NCBI GenBank assembly: GCA_963556195.1
Contig: OY744531.1
Span: forward strand, 102,211,142-102,275,141
Reading direction: 5' to 3'
DNA: 64,000 bases
Source of the DNA: Sepiola atlantica
Lineage: Eukaryota; Mollusca; Cephalopoda; Sepiida; Sepiolidae
Shown: positions 43,898-52,960 of the stretch, one piece after another
Layout of the letters: each line of letters begins with the position of its first letter
Numbering within the stretch: the first letter of the stretch is position 1
The notes under the pieces: model-generated
Seen by the model: the letters and a program-made list of their open reading frames with translations, nothing else
Told to the model about the DNA's origin: nothing
Database searches by the model: none
Translations under genes and position numbers: made by a program

Positions 43898-44223
43898 CAA
43901 GATCAAAGTGTAGTATCTGTTCCGATGGATACTGCACCCCATAGACTGGTATTGTTTTGGCCTTCGGGGCTTGATTTACGCCGATCTATTGGTCTGTCCT
44001 GTGCAGTTCTAAGAGGTCCACCCTCCCAGGCTTCGCCTCCCCTCTTTGGGGAGGAGTAAGTTTATTGCTTACTGCCTGAGGCGCCCCTAACGGGGAATGC
44101 CGACGGGGCTGACCGGGCAATTTTTAAACCCCACTTTCCCGACCCGACCTTGGGTCACATCTTACTTGTGGGAGTAAGATATAAACTGGCCTTGTGCCTA
44201 ACTCCTGGAGAGGAGTAAATCAA
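43898..44223 (+). mobile_element. U2 snRNA-headed SINE with 14-bp target duplication
   Basis: The insert begins CAAGATCAAAGTGTAGTATC-TGTTC, which is U2 snRNA from about nucleotide 23. It then carries a G+C-rich body (CCACCCTCCCAGGCTTCGCC, CCTCTTTGGGGAGGAG hairpin, GGCGCCCCTAACGGGGAATG, TGGGAGTAAGATATAAACTG) and ends GAGGAGTAAATCAA. TACTCTCCCTCTGT flanks it on both sides (43884-43897 and 44224-44237), proving a retroposed insertion. Compared with 56966-57278 it has about 55 extra bases after GGATACTGCA. U2 itself is transcribed from an upstream promoter, so how this SINE is expressed is an open question. Confidence 0.88.
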
Positions 44224-44237
44224 TACTCTCCCTCTGT

Positions 44238-45212
44238 ACGTCATTGTGCCGATGGCAAGTAAAGTTTTTTTTATCACAAATCTCTTCTTTTCGCTTTTAA
44301 TATATACTTAACATTCACAAGAATATGTTTTTCTTAGGGTTGGGGGTTAGTATCAGTTGGGATCAGTTTATTTTTTTTTTTATTACTTGTAGGTTTTGGT
44401 CCTTTCTTTAGGAGAAGAGTAATCATTACATATAGCCATGTTTTTTTCTTATTGTCCAAATCTTTGATTTGTTTTTTGTCTTTCTCATCTTTTCTGATTA
44501 TGTTTAGCTTCCGAAAGAAATCAATAATTCTAATTATAAAAGAAATAGCTACCTCCCTTTCTTCCTGAGCGGTTCTGTTCTTGTCCATCACAACACCCCT
44601 CTTATTCTGAAAAAGCCCTTTTGATTGGCCAAGACGATTTTCCTTGACCAATCATCAGATTCTTAATTTTGGCGGGCTGAATCAAAAAAAAACCTTAATG
44701 TTCCTCTTTTTGAATAAGCTCCTGTCCTGACAACAAATATGGTATATTTCTCCTTAATTTGAGTATGACAATTGGAACCAGAGCAATTCAAAGGGCCGTC
44801 TAATTTTCTTGGACGTTAAAGAACTTTCTATTATTAGTTGGACTTCTTAAAGCCGCAAACTCAATTAGTTTTGCAAGACTTTTCTGTATTGTTATTTAAT
44901 TTAACAATAATAACAGATATTTACTTCAGTTTTGTTTTCTTATTTTAACGAAAACAAACTGTTTATGAGCAAATGTTTCTTGGTTAATAGTTTCGTCAAC
45001 TCTCCGGCGCTTCCGAGACCTGCCCGAACATTGACAACGCAAAGTCATTGAAACATAGTGCATCAGCTATAAGAGTACAATCTTTTTTTTTTTGGGGGGG
45101 GGGGGCTTCTTTTTTTTCTGGGTTGTGGTTTTTGTTTTTCATTGTTTCTTTTTCTTCTTTTTTGTTTTATTTTATTGGGGTTTATGTGTTTTTATTTATC
45201 TATTTTACTAAC
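44238..45212. other. Spacer, no gene recognised
   Basis: A 105-codon minus frame (44334-44651) is Lys-rich without motif. There are runs of T and G near 45080-45110. Confidence 0.4.
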
Positions 45213-45262
45213 GGATCAACACTTATGAAGGCCAAAAGCCACTCGAAGACAAGAGTTCATGA
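45213..45262 (-). pseudogene. LINE 3' UTR fragment
   Basis: CACTTATGAAGGCCAAAAGC-CACTCGAAGACAAGAG (plus) matches the 3' UTR phrase at 13753, 27889, 30478 and 55830. Confidence 0.6.
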
Positions 45263-45629
45263 GATGGAATATGAATCAACCCGGTACAACTTTGTTGACC
45301 GGCTTGCCACATAACGTTACATAATGATAAGTGTTATGTAACACCTTGTTCCTTGTAAATAATATTATGAGTTCTACTTACAAATATACAAGCAAATAAT
45401 CTCCATTCTAGTAAATTTTACTAGACTATCCCTAACCCTTTTTGTCAACATTGGTACATTATGAATTAGTACATACATTTAGTGCTGCCCCTTAAATAAG
45501 CTAATGACAATTTTCAAACATGTTAGACAATGAAATTAGTCTATTTATTAGCATTAGTTTAAGAGTATTAACATATATCTGAATAGCTCGATGAGTAAGA
45601 TATCTAGCTGACAGCATCAAGGTTGCTGT

Positions 45630-45942
45630 TGTAGGGAACATGAACATGAAGAGGGCTTACTTGCGAAACGTCCTCGGGTTTGCTTGTCCTGTGCGCTGCG
45701 AGTGAAAGAAAGAAAGAAGGAAAGAAATCCAACATGGCGTCCCTGAATGTTTATTACATACAGTTCACGCAAAATCTCGCAAAGTCTCGCTGCACGTATG
45801 GAAATTAGGTGTGACTGGATATTATAAAAAGCGAGTCTCGTACCGTCTCAGGGAAACGGAGTGTGCGAAGCGAGTGCACCTGTCGAGCAGTAAGAGCTGC
45901 TTTGGAGGTTAACAGTGACTTGCGACCTTCGTTATTATTTCA
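45630..45942 (+). repeat. 5' LTR
   Basis: It starts TGTAGGGAAC and ends TTATTATTTCA (TG...CA). TATAAAA at 45823-45829 is the likely TATA box, so transcription should begin around 45850-45860. No AATAAA is present. It differs from the 3' LTR at 45832 (C versus T) and 45864 (T versus C). Confidence 0.95.
45823..45829 (+). promoter_or_regulatory. TATA box of the LTR promoter
   Basis: TATAAAA, 113 bp before the LTR end. The equivalent is at 49814-49820 in the 3' LTR. Confidence 0.65.
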
Positions 45943-45955
45943 AGCTATTTCAGCG

Positions 45956-46660
45956 ATGGACAAGTTCGACTTGAGGTTGATACCCGAGTTCGACGGCTCC
46001 CCCTCCGGACCCTCTGTAGTCGAGTGGTGGGAGAAAGCCGAGCGCGTCTGCAGACTTTGCAATATAAAGGATCCTGCACTGGTCATCCCGCTGAGGCTGA
46101 CCAAAGGAGCATATTCGGTGTATCAGCAGCTCGGAGACGAACCAGGCCTGGAGGAAATTAGGCAGGCGCTATACGCAGCCTTTGCTGTGGACCCTTTCGT
46201 CGCCTGGAGGCAGTTCACCGAACGGCGGCTTGGGCTAGATGAGACTGTGGACGTCTACCTGGCCGATTTGAGGAGGCTAGCCGCGCCGTTTGGTGGAACA
46301 AGCGAGCGAATACTGGGATGCGCTTTTCTGACTGGACTCCCAGACGGCGCCAGCAGACTGCTGCGAGCATCGTCCAGACTCAGTGAGATTGGGCTTGACG
46401 AGTTGTTGGCCAGAGCCCGAAACATTTTGAAAGAGGACACAGAGCCGGTTTCGGCAGCTGCGGAAGCGTCTTCACCACCAACAGAAGACGTGAGATGCTA
46501 CAAATGTGGCGGGCCGAATCATTTTTCAAAAGACTGCCGTAGCCGAAGCGGTGCAAAGGACGCGCCCGATCGAGGAACGTTAAAACGCGTGCGTTGTTAC
46601 CGGTGCAACAAGCTGGGTCACGTGGCAAGAGGTTGTCCGGGAAACGGGCAAGGGGAGTAA
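45956..46660 (+). CDS. gag: Gag (capsid and nucleocapsid)
   Basis: The first ATG after the LTR, at 45956, opens a 234-codon frame. An upstream in-frame extension begins only with GTG and lies in the LTR, so I take this ATG. The N-terminal two thirds (FDGSPSGPSVVEWWEKAERV, ERRLGLDETVDVYLADLRRL, FLTGLPDGA) look like a Ty3-type capsid domain. The C-terminus has two CCHC zinc knuckles, CYKCGGPNHFSKDC and CYRCNKLGHVARGC, expected to bind the genomic RNA. It ends 15 bases after a GGGAAAC heptamer and overlaps the pol frame by 67 bases. It acts as the particle protein in cytoplasmic virus-like particles. Confidence 0.9.
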   Translation: MDKFDLRLIPEFDGSPSGPSVVEWWEKAERVCRLCNIKDPALVIPLRLTKGAYSVYQQLGDEPGLEEIRQALYAAFAVDPFVAWRQFTERRLGLDETVDVYLADLRRLAAPFGGTSERILGCAFLTGLPDGASRLLRASSRLSEIGLDELLARARNILKEDTEPVSAAAEASSPPTEDVRCYKCGGPNHFSKDCRSRSGAKDAPDRGTLKRVRCYRCNKLGHVARGCPGNGQGE

Positions 46661-46683
46661 GCTATAGCGCCAGTCTTCTCCCC
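46639..46683 (+). promoter_or_regulatory. -1 ribosomal frameshift signal
   Basis: The heptamer G-GGA-AAC at 46639-46645 is in register with gag codons. Six bases later GGGGAG (46652-46657) can pair with CTCCCC (46678-46683) across a loop that itself contains the palindrome GCTATAGC. Pol lies exactly one base back from gag and has no ATG near its start. A slippery heptamer, a 5-9 base spacer and a downstream structure form the standard -1 signal used by retroviruses and some LTR elements. Confidence 0.8.
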
Positions 46684-49600
46684 AGATCGTCGCCAAATAA
46701 GGCGCTACCCACAGTGAGCGTGCGCGTAAACGGGCGTGAGCGCTTCGCGCTCGTAGACACCGGGTGCACGCAGACCCTCGTGCGCAAAGCATGCTGTGAC
46801 GCATGGGATAAGGAAAGGATCCCGGTATTGACGGTTGGCGGTGGCGCGATTGCCTCTTGTGGCGTTAGCATCATTCGCGCAGGTGTCGGCGATGGGCCTA
46901 CAGTAACCGCACGAGCCTTGGTTATAAACGGTGACCTGCTCGGTTACGACCTACTCCTGGGAATGGACGTCATCAAGGAATTGGGAGGTGTACGCATTGA
47001 TGGTGAGGGTAGGGCACATTTTGCAAAAGCGGGCCTTGCTCTGAGTGCAGCTATGAAGCTGGAACAGCCTGATTTTTGTGCGGAATTCGACCAGCGCACA
47101 AAATCCTGGACAGCCTCCTGGAAGTGGTCGGAGGAGCAGCCACCCGAGAAATTATGCAATAAGGTGCCAGAATACAAAATTCCCCCCGGAGCTCGTGCAG
47201 AATACGACAAGGAACTACAAACTTGGATTAGTAATGGATTGCTAGTTCCGTATTCAGAGAAGGAATTGGGTCCTCCAAAGTGCCTGATCCCGTTAATGGC
47301 GGTTATCCAACAGAATAAGCAGAAGGTGAGGCCGGTGCTCGACTATCGAGAATTGAATGAGCACGTGGACCCTTTTACAGCTCGCGCGGACGTATGCACT
47401 GAAAAGTTGAGGGAATGGCGGCAAGTGGGATCTAATGTATCTGTACTGGATCTTCACAAAGCATACCTTCAAGTGCGTGTGCACAGATCACTATGGCCCT
47501 ATCAAACGGTGCTCATCAAGGGGAAAAGGTATTGCCTAACCCGCATGGGATTTGGACTTAATGTTGCGCCATCAATTATGCAAATGATTGTTGACACCAT
47601 TCTGACTAAAGATGAGCGCATTCAGCGGGCAACGTCTGCATATATTGATGACGTGTACGTGGAAATTGTACCTGCGGCGCGCGTGAGGGAGCATCTCTAC
47701 AACTTTGGCCTTCTCAGCAAGGAACCGGAAAGGCTACGAGATGGCGCACGGGTACTTGGTTTGCAGGTCTGGGAGGAAGATGACGTTCTGTATTGGAAAC
47801 GAGGAAATGAAACCCCGGACATGCCTTGTATTGTTACACGACGAAACGTATTTTCCTTGTGCGGAAAGTTAGTTGGACACCTTCCTGTCGGCGGCTGGCT
47901 TCGTGTTGCGGTGGCATTTATTAAGCGAAGAGCCTCCGACGTCACCACTGGATGGGATGACGAAACTCATGACGTCCCTCTCAATACAATGCTCAAAGAA
48001 GTCCTCACCAGGGTGCACAAGGAAGACCCAACGCGAGGCAGATGGTGCGTCGACAGCCAGAACCTTAGTGTGTGGGTTGATGCAAGCTCTCTCGCCATTG
48101 GTGTATCGGTGGTCCATGATGGAATGGTGGTGGAAGACGCTTGCTGGTTACGCCCAGAAAAGGACTCCCAGCACATAAACCTGGCAGAACTTGATGCGGT
48201 TATCAAGGGGATAAACTTGGCAATCCTTTGGAAGACGACCACCCTGCGACTATTCACGGATTCTGCTTGCGTCCATAAGTGGATTTCAGATACTCTCACC
48301 GGGAGGGCCAGAATACGAACCAAAGCCACGAGCGAGATGCTCATCCGACGGCGGCTCGACACGATCATGAAGCTGGTGAACGAATATGCGCTGTCAATAG
48401 AGGTGTCCCTGGTCAAATCCAGCCTGAACAAAGCAGATTGTTTGACGAGAGTACCTCAAAGATGGCTTGATGCCATAAGAAAGACTATTGAACCCATGCA
48501 GCCCGCCTGCGCCGCTTCCATGAGCCCCGTTCGATCTAATACCATCAAAGAAGTCCACCAACAAACCGGGCACCCTGGGGTCAAGCGGACCCTATATTTC
48601 GCTAAGTTGGTTGAACCAGGAGTACAAAAGGCAGACGTCAGGAAAGTGGTCAAAGATTGTATAGCATGCCAATCCATTGATCCAGCACCCGTTCGCTGGG
48701 AGAAAGGAAAGCTGGTAGTGGAAAGCCATTGGAACCGGCTGGCGATGGATATTACTCACCACAACGGTGAGGATTTCTTGACTCTCATTGATTGCAGTCC
48801 ATCCAGGTTTGCGGTATGGCGCATGCTGCGCCGGCAGGATGCAGCCAGCATCATCCGTCAGTTAAACAATATTTTTCTTGAACGTGGCCCCCCAACGGAG
48901 ATATTAACCGACAATGGCGCTGCATTCACTAGTGAGCAGTTCAGAAAGTTTGCTGATGGCTGGGGAGTACACCTGAGGTTTCGATGCGCCCACGTACCGA
49001 GTGGAAATGGGGTCATCGAGCGGAATCACAGAACCGTCAAAACCATTGCGGCCAGGACGGGCTGCACAGTATTTGAGGCAGTCTACCTGTATAACGTAAC
49101 CCCAAAGGATAATGTTTCACCCTCTACAGCGCCGGCTGACACCTTGCACAGGTATCACGTCAGGGTGAAAGGCATAGAGACTAACCCGCTGCCCGAACTG
49201 GAAGTAACCAAAGAGAAACTGAAAAAAGGGGATGTCGTCTGGATTAAGAACCCGCGCGGCAAGTGTACGACGAAATACGGAGTTGGACGCGTCACCGAGG
49301 TAATCAGCCCACAGGCGGTGCGAGTCGACGGTATGCCCCGTCACATTAGGGACCTACGGTTAGCAACGCAATCATCACTGAACGACAAGAGCGAGTCGGA
49401 GTCAGAGAGCAGTGAGGCATCGCTCTGGCTTGCAGCAGCCCCATCGGACAGTGACTCGGATATCAGCAGTATCCCAGCGGACGCGATGTTTCTCGACCCT
49501 CAGACCGCGGACGAGAGCACAAGCGAAGATGAGGCTTGCGTTGTCCCCCTCCGAAGAAGCAACCGGCGAAGGCGATCTAGGCCTCCCTGCCATCTCTGTG

Positions 49601-49737
49601 ATCATGAGATCAGGGGGGAGTGTAGGGAACATGAACATGAAGAGGGCTTACTTGCGAAACGTCCTCGGGTTTGCTTGTCCTGTGCGCTGCGAGTGAAAGA
49701 AAGAAAGAAGGAAAGAAATCCAACATGGCGTCCCTGA
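46645..49737 (+). CDS. pol: Pol polyprotein: protease, RT, RNase H, integrase
   Basis: The pol frame is open from 46594 and, by -1 frameshifting, would be entered at 46645. Numbering codons from 46594: aspartic protease FALVDTG (Asp55); reverse transcriptase with VLDLHKAYLQV (Asp286) and YIDD (350-353); RNase H with Asp496, Glu532, Asp556 and Asp615; integrase zinc finger His655, His660, Cys689, Cys692; DDE core Asp719, Asp773, Glu809 with 35 residues between the last two; then a GPY/F-like module (KYGVGRVTEV ... DLRLAT). After this comes a Ser/Glu/Asp-rich linker and a basic tail with CHLC and CLSC. No stop or frameshift occurs. Unusually, the last 39 codons lie inside the 3' LTR. It makes DNA from the element RNA and integrates it. 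Confidence 0.92.
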   Translation, partial: RARGVSYSASLLPRSSPNKALPTVSVRVNGRERFALVDTGCTQTLVRKACCDAWDKERIPVLTVGGGAIASCGVSIIRAGVGDGPTVTARALVINGDLLGYDLLLGMDVIKELGGVRIDGEGRAHFAKAGLALSAAMKLEQPDFCAEFDQRTKSWTASWKWSEEQPPEKLCNKVPEYKIPPGARAEYDKELQTWISNGLLVPYSEKELGPPKCLIPLMAVIQQNKQKVRPVLDYRELNEHVDPFTARADVCTEKLREWRQVGSNVSVLDLHKAYLQVRVHRSLWPYQTVLIKGKRYCLTRMGFGLNVAPSIMQMIVDTILTKDERIQRATSAYIDDVYVEIVPAARVREHLYNFGLLSKEPERLRDGARVLGLQVWEEDDVLYWKRGNETPDMPCIVTRRNVFSLCGKLVGHLPVGGWLRVAVAFIKRRASDVTTGWDDETHDVPLNTMLKEVLTRVHKEDPTRGRWCVDSQNLSVWVDASSLAIGVSVVHDGMVVEDACWLRPEKDSQHINLAELDAVIKGINLAILWKTTTLRLFTDSACVHKWISDTLTGRARIRTKATSEMLIRRRLDTIMKLVNEYALSIEVSLVKSSLNKADCLTRVPQRWLDAIRKTIEPMQPACAASMSPVRSNTIKEVHQQTGHPGVKRTLYFAKLVEPGVQKADVRKVVKDCIACQSIDPAPVRWEKGKLVVESHWNRLAMDITHHNGEDFLTLIDCSPSRFAVWRMLRRQDAASIIRQLNNIFLERGPPTEILTDNGAAFTSEQFRKFADGWGVHLRFRCAHVPSGNGVIERNHRTVKTIAARTGCTVFEAVYLYNVTPKDNVSPSTAPADTLHRYHVRVKGIETNPLPELEVTKEKLKKGDVVWIKNPRGKCTTKYGVGRVTEVISPQAVRVDGMPRHIRDLRLATQSSLNDKSESESESSEASLWLAAAPSDSDSDISSIPADAMFLDPQTADESTSEDEACVVPLRRSNRRRRSRPPCHLCDHEIRGECREHEHEEGLLAKRPRVCLSCALRVKERKKERNPTWRP
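49612..49620 (+). promoter_or_regulatory. Polypurine tract
   Basis: AGGGGGGAG immediately before the 3' LTR. It primes plus-strand DNA synthesis in this class of element. It also forms part of the pol reading frame. Confidence 0.85.
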
Positions 49738-49933
49738 ATGTTTATTACATACAGTTCACGCAAAATCTCGCAAAGTCTCGCTGCACGTATGGAAATTAGG
49801 TGTGACTGGATATTATAAAAAGTGAGTCTCGTACCGTCTCAGGGAAACGGAGTGCGCGAAGCGAGTGCACCTGTCGAGCAGTAAGAGCTGCTTTGGAGGT
49901 TAACAGTGACTTGCGACCTTCGTTATTATTTCA
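49621..49933 (+). repeat. 3' LTR
   Basis: 313 bp, identical to the 5' LTR except for two transitions. The first 117 bases encode the end of pol. It ends TTATTATTTCA and is followed by TCTGT. Confidence 0.95.
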
Positions 49934-49991
49934 TCTGTTAAAGTAAACTCTCACTACCATGATGTTGCATATGATGCTATCCCACACTCTA

Positions 49992-50021
49992 ACCTGGGAA
50001 ACACCGGGTAGCTCTGCTAGT
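49992..50021 (+). mobile_element. Helitron-like 3' terminus next to (TA)n
   Basis: ACCTGG (49992-49997) pairs with CCGGGT (50004-50009) including one G-T, then seven bases and CTAG-T with a TA run. Same geometry as 32948-32974. If correct, the LTR retrotransposon inserted 60 bp inside a Helitron-type element. Confidence 0.4.
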
Positions 50022-50029
50022 ATATATAT

Positions 50030-50640
50030 ATATATATTTTCAAATAATATATACACTCAATGACCTAAATTTTCACCTATCGCCAATCCCCACTCCCATC
50101 GGATTTAGTACCTACCAGCAATAACCTTATCATTAGAACCCTTTCTCCCCTCTTTTCCTTTCCAGCAGCAGAGCTCATTCAACTAACCCTCCCACCTTCT
50201 TCCCTTTATGCTTTATTTTCCCTTTTTCTAACCCCCTTCCTCATTTGGCCTCATCTTTAACTAAAGGATTTCTTCTTAGAATTGCTTAAATATTTCACTG
50301 CTAACGTCAATTGTACACAATTCAGCTCCGGCCCAGGAAGTATTTTTTAAATGGCCCAATTTCTCATATTTAATTCTGATTAAGTGCGCTCCACCTACGA
50401 TTTGAACTCAACATCTCACTATTGGAGTTACTTCATTTTTTAACGCTTTTCCATGCTGCCTTCACGAAAAACCTTCCTTCTCCATCTAAATCTCCTTTCA
50501 TTGGACACCTTATCAACGGACAATTACCAACTGGACAGACCCCATATCTTTTTTACATGAACTTTTTTTCATTCTCTATTTCTTAATATTTTTTCAAATG
50601 TTGAATTTTGGCTTTTCCACTGCCAGCTTATCTATCTATG
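50030..50640. other. Spacer, no gene recognised
   Basis: Moderately pyrimidine-rich on the plus strand. It may belong to the same repeat as the hammerhead-like motif that follows, because ordinary flank is not separable by eye. Confidence 0.4.
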
Positions 50641-50643
50641 TAA

Positions 50644-50692
50644 TTCCTCTGATGAAAAGATGTTGATCTTTGAAAAGCCTTGGCTTAAGGAA
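50644..50692 (+). ncRNA. Hammerhead ribozyme-like motif, best example
   Basis: TTCCT (50644-50648) pairs with AGGAA (50688-50692) as stem I. Core CTGATGA (50649-50655). Stem II is AAAGAT-GTTG-ATCTTT, six perfect pairs (50656-50671). GAAA (50672-50675). Stem III is AGCC-TT-GGCT (50676-50685). UA (50686-50687) is the UH site, with cleavage expected after 50687. All invariant positions are present and no base between the stems is unaccounted for. Copies at 14739 (minus) and 29371 (plus) share the sequence, showing it is carried by a dispersed repeat. Confidence 0.8.
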
Positions 50693-50860
50693 AGAATAAT
50701 AAACATAATTTTATTACCGAATATATCTCGCATTGAACAATCGAAGTTTGAAATAAATCTGGACATTCGTACATGTTAATCACTCTTCCTTCATCTATCT
50801 TTATATATATATATATAGAAAGAGAGAGAGATAGCTATAGATACAGATTGATGTAGATAG

Positions 50861-50901
<41 letters not shown>

Positions 50902-51019
50902 TAGATACATATATAGAGAGGTAATATGTGTGTGTGTGTGTGTGTAGAATTGGCCCACGAAAGAATAAAAAAAAAACAGTCATCATTTTAGATTGAGGGT
51001 GTACACTAATGTTATATAG

Positions 51020-51090
51020 ATAACAGGAAGGTAACGACACGGGCTGACGACCTGGATGTGCCAAGTTCGAATCCAGTCGATTCCATAATA
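51020..51090 (+). mobile_element. tRNA-like SINE head, partial
   Basis: GGTAACGACACGGGCTGACG and GTGCCAAGTTCGAATCCAGT give box A- and box B-like segments. The 3' part (CTTTCACTTAGGGATATTGG) is not matched elsewhere in the window by eye. Confidence 0.35.
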
Positions 51091-51865
51091 CTACTTTCAC
51101 TTAGGGATATTGGCAACCATTACGTGGTCCCTCCTGCAAGAATGCCGACAACAGAATCAAACCGGTCAACGAAGTTGTACCATTCTGATTCAGACGAATT
51201 TATTTTACATATAGATAATCAACAAGAATTAAAAATATAGTGAAATTAAAAAATTTTATGTATAAAATTATTGTAAATTTTCTTTTTGCAGGATTTAATA
51301 AGTAAAATAATTGTTTTTCTTCTTTTTTCAAAGCTTACCTCTGATATTTGTTAATTTGCAAAATATATTTATTTCCAAATCTTAATGTTTATCCTTTACA
51401 TAAATGTTTTCTTCCTAATATGAATTTTAAATTTTCTTCAGTGTTGCACCAGTTGTGAAGCCTCCAAACATTAACAACCACCGGTAATTTTTTCACTTAG
51501 TTTTGGTTTTGGTGTAGCTTCTTTCTTTCTTTTTTTTTTTCTGCAACTTTTAGTTTTTCTTTTGTTCTAGTGCATTGTTGTTGTTTTTGTTGTTGTAGTA
51601 ATTCTTTAGCAAAGTTCTTTGATCTTTTCTTTTTCTGGTTCCTTTCTTGGCTTTTGTGACCGATTCCACCACTTTTTACTTTTGTAGTAGACATCATTAT
51701 TAGAATTATGCATGCCTATGTACTGTAGTTTGCACGTTTTTTTTAAATCTTGGCACTTTTTTCTTGTCCTTTTTTTATACATTTTTCTTTTTGTCATCTT
51801 CTATCTTTTATTTACTTTCTTTTTTATTTTAGTTTGTTTTTCTGTTTATTTTCTATGTTTTTATT
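51091..51865. other. AT-rich and T-rich spacer
   Basis: Frames at 51497-51797 (minus) are Lys-rich because the plus strand is T-rich. No gene. Confidence 0.45.
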
Positions 51866-51869
51866 TGCC

Positions 51870-52145
51870 TGTTTTTTTGTCCGTTTATGTTGTCTGTTTT
51901 TTTGCCCGTTTATGTTGCCTGTTTTTGTTGCCTGTTTTTGTCCGTTTATGTTGCCTGTTTTTTAGTCCGTTTATGTTGCCTATTTTTTTGTCCGTTAATG
52001 TTGCCTGTTTTTTTGTCCGTTTATGTTGCCAGTTTTTTTGTCCGTTTATGTTGCCAGTTTTTTTGTCCGTTTATGTTGCCTGTTTTTTTGTCCGTTTATG
52101 TTGCCTGTTTTTTTGTCCGTTTATGTTGCCTGTTTTTTGTTGATT
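51870..52145. repeat. 24-25-bp minisatellite
   Basis: TTTTTTTGTCCGTTTATGTT-GCCTG repeats about eleven times with small length changes. It produces Cys/Phe/Leu-rich frames on plus. Confidence 0.93.
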
Positions 52146-52574
52146 TATTTTGTCCGTCTCTATTTGAGTCTGTTTTTTGTATGTTTTGGTCATGTTTGTT
52201 CTGTTTTGGTCCTTGTTCTTGTTCTCATTTCTATTTTCGTTTTTATTTGCTTTTTGGTCTGTTTTTGTTTCTTTTACTATTTTTAGTTTCTCTTTAATCT
52301 TTTGTTTTGTCTTTTTAAATTTGCTTTTATTTGAAAAAGAAAACAAATTTCTAACATTTCAAGCTAATTAATATTATTACTACGTTTTCACGTGAACTTT
52401 TTGTACTGTCTTATAGTTACCTGCCATGAAGAAAAAGTTGGCATCATTTTTTTAATGAGTATTAAAAAAAAAACAGACTCCATGACATTATAAGTTTCAT
52501 GTTTAAATAACGGCAACAGAAAAGTTCCCCTTTGTAATGTTTTTGGTGCAAATAAGTAGTTTTAAAATTTCACT

Positions 52575-52960
52575 TCTTCCATGACATCACAAGTGTCATA
52601 TTTATGTTACAGCAACGCAAAATGTATTGCGACCGGAAGTCTTTCAGGAGTTCTTTAGCTATTTCGGCTTTATTTAATTTGTATTTAGTTTCAGTTTATT
52701 GATTCAATGATGATGATAATAAAGAAAGGAATCCAATAAATAAAAAAAGAATGGAATTATTATTTAAAAATAATGACGTTAATATTAACAGTACTTATGA
52801 AGTAATAGTAAGATGAATTGTAACCGGAAGTGCAGTTTTGCTGAAAAAAATGAGGAATTTTCTTTGCTATTTTGGCCCGATTTAATTAGTATTTAGTTTG
52901 TTTATTAATTTGAAGATAAAAATGAATTTTTTAAACTGAAGAATCCAATAAAACAAATAA
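52575..52960. repeat. Diverged duplication of ~150 bp
   Basis: GACCGGAAGT ... TTTAGCTATTTCGGCTTTAT-TTAATTTGTATTTAGTTT near 52620 recurs as AACCGGAAGT ... TTTGCTATTTTGGCCCGATT-TAATTAGTATTTAGTTT near 52822, followed in both by GAATCCAATAAA. Confidence 0.75.

Larger units (their letters stand above)
45625..49938 (+). mobile_element. Complete LTR retrotransposon, Ty3/gypsy-like
   Basis: It consists of a 5' LTR (45630-45942), gag, pol with protease, reverse transcriptase, RNase H and integrase, a polypurine tract and a 3' LTR (49621-49933). The LTRs are 313 bp and differ at two positions. GCTGT before and TCTGT after are a five-base target duplication with one change. Domain order with integrase last and a GPY/F-like module points to Ty3/gypsy. 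No env-like frame is present. The element is markedly richer in G+C than its surroundings. All domains are uninterrupted, so it could be transposition-competent. Confidence 0.93.

Noticed and set aside
43811..44059. 82-codon plus frame over the U2-SINE
   Set aside because: It lies across the SINE boundary and body; the target duplication shows the segment is an inserted SINE.
47873..48431. Overlapping frames inside pol on both strands
   Set aside because: Shadows of the pol frame without their own motifs.
49738..51000. env-like gene downstream of pol
   Set aside because: The 3' LTR follows pol directly, leaving no room for env.
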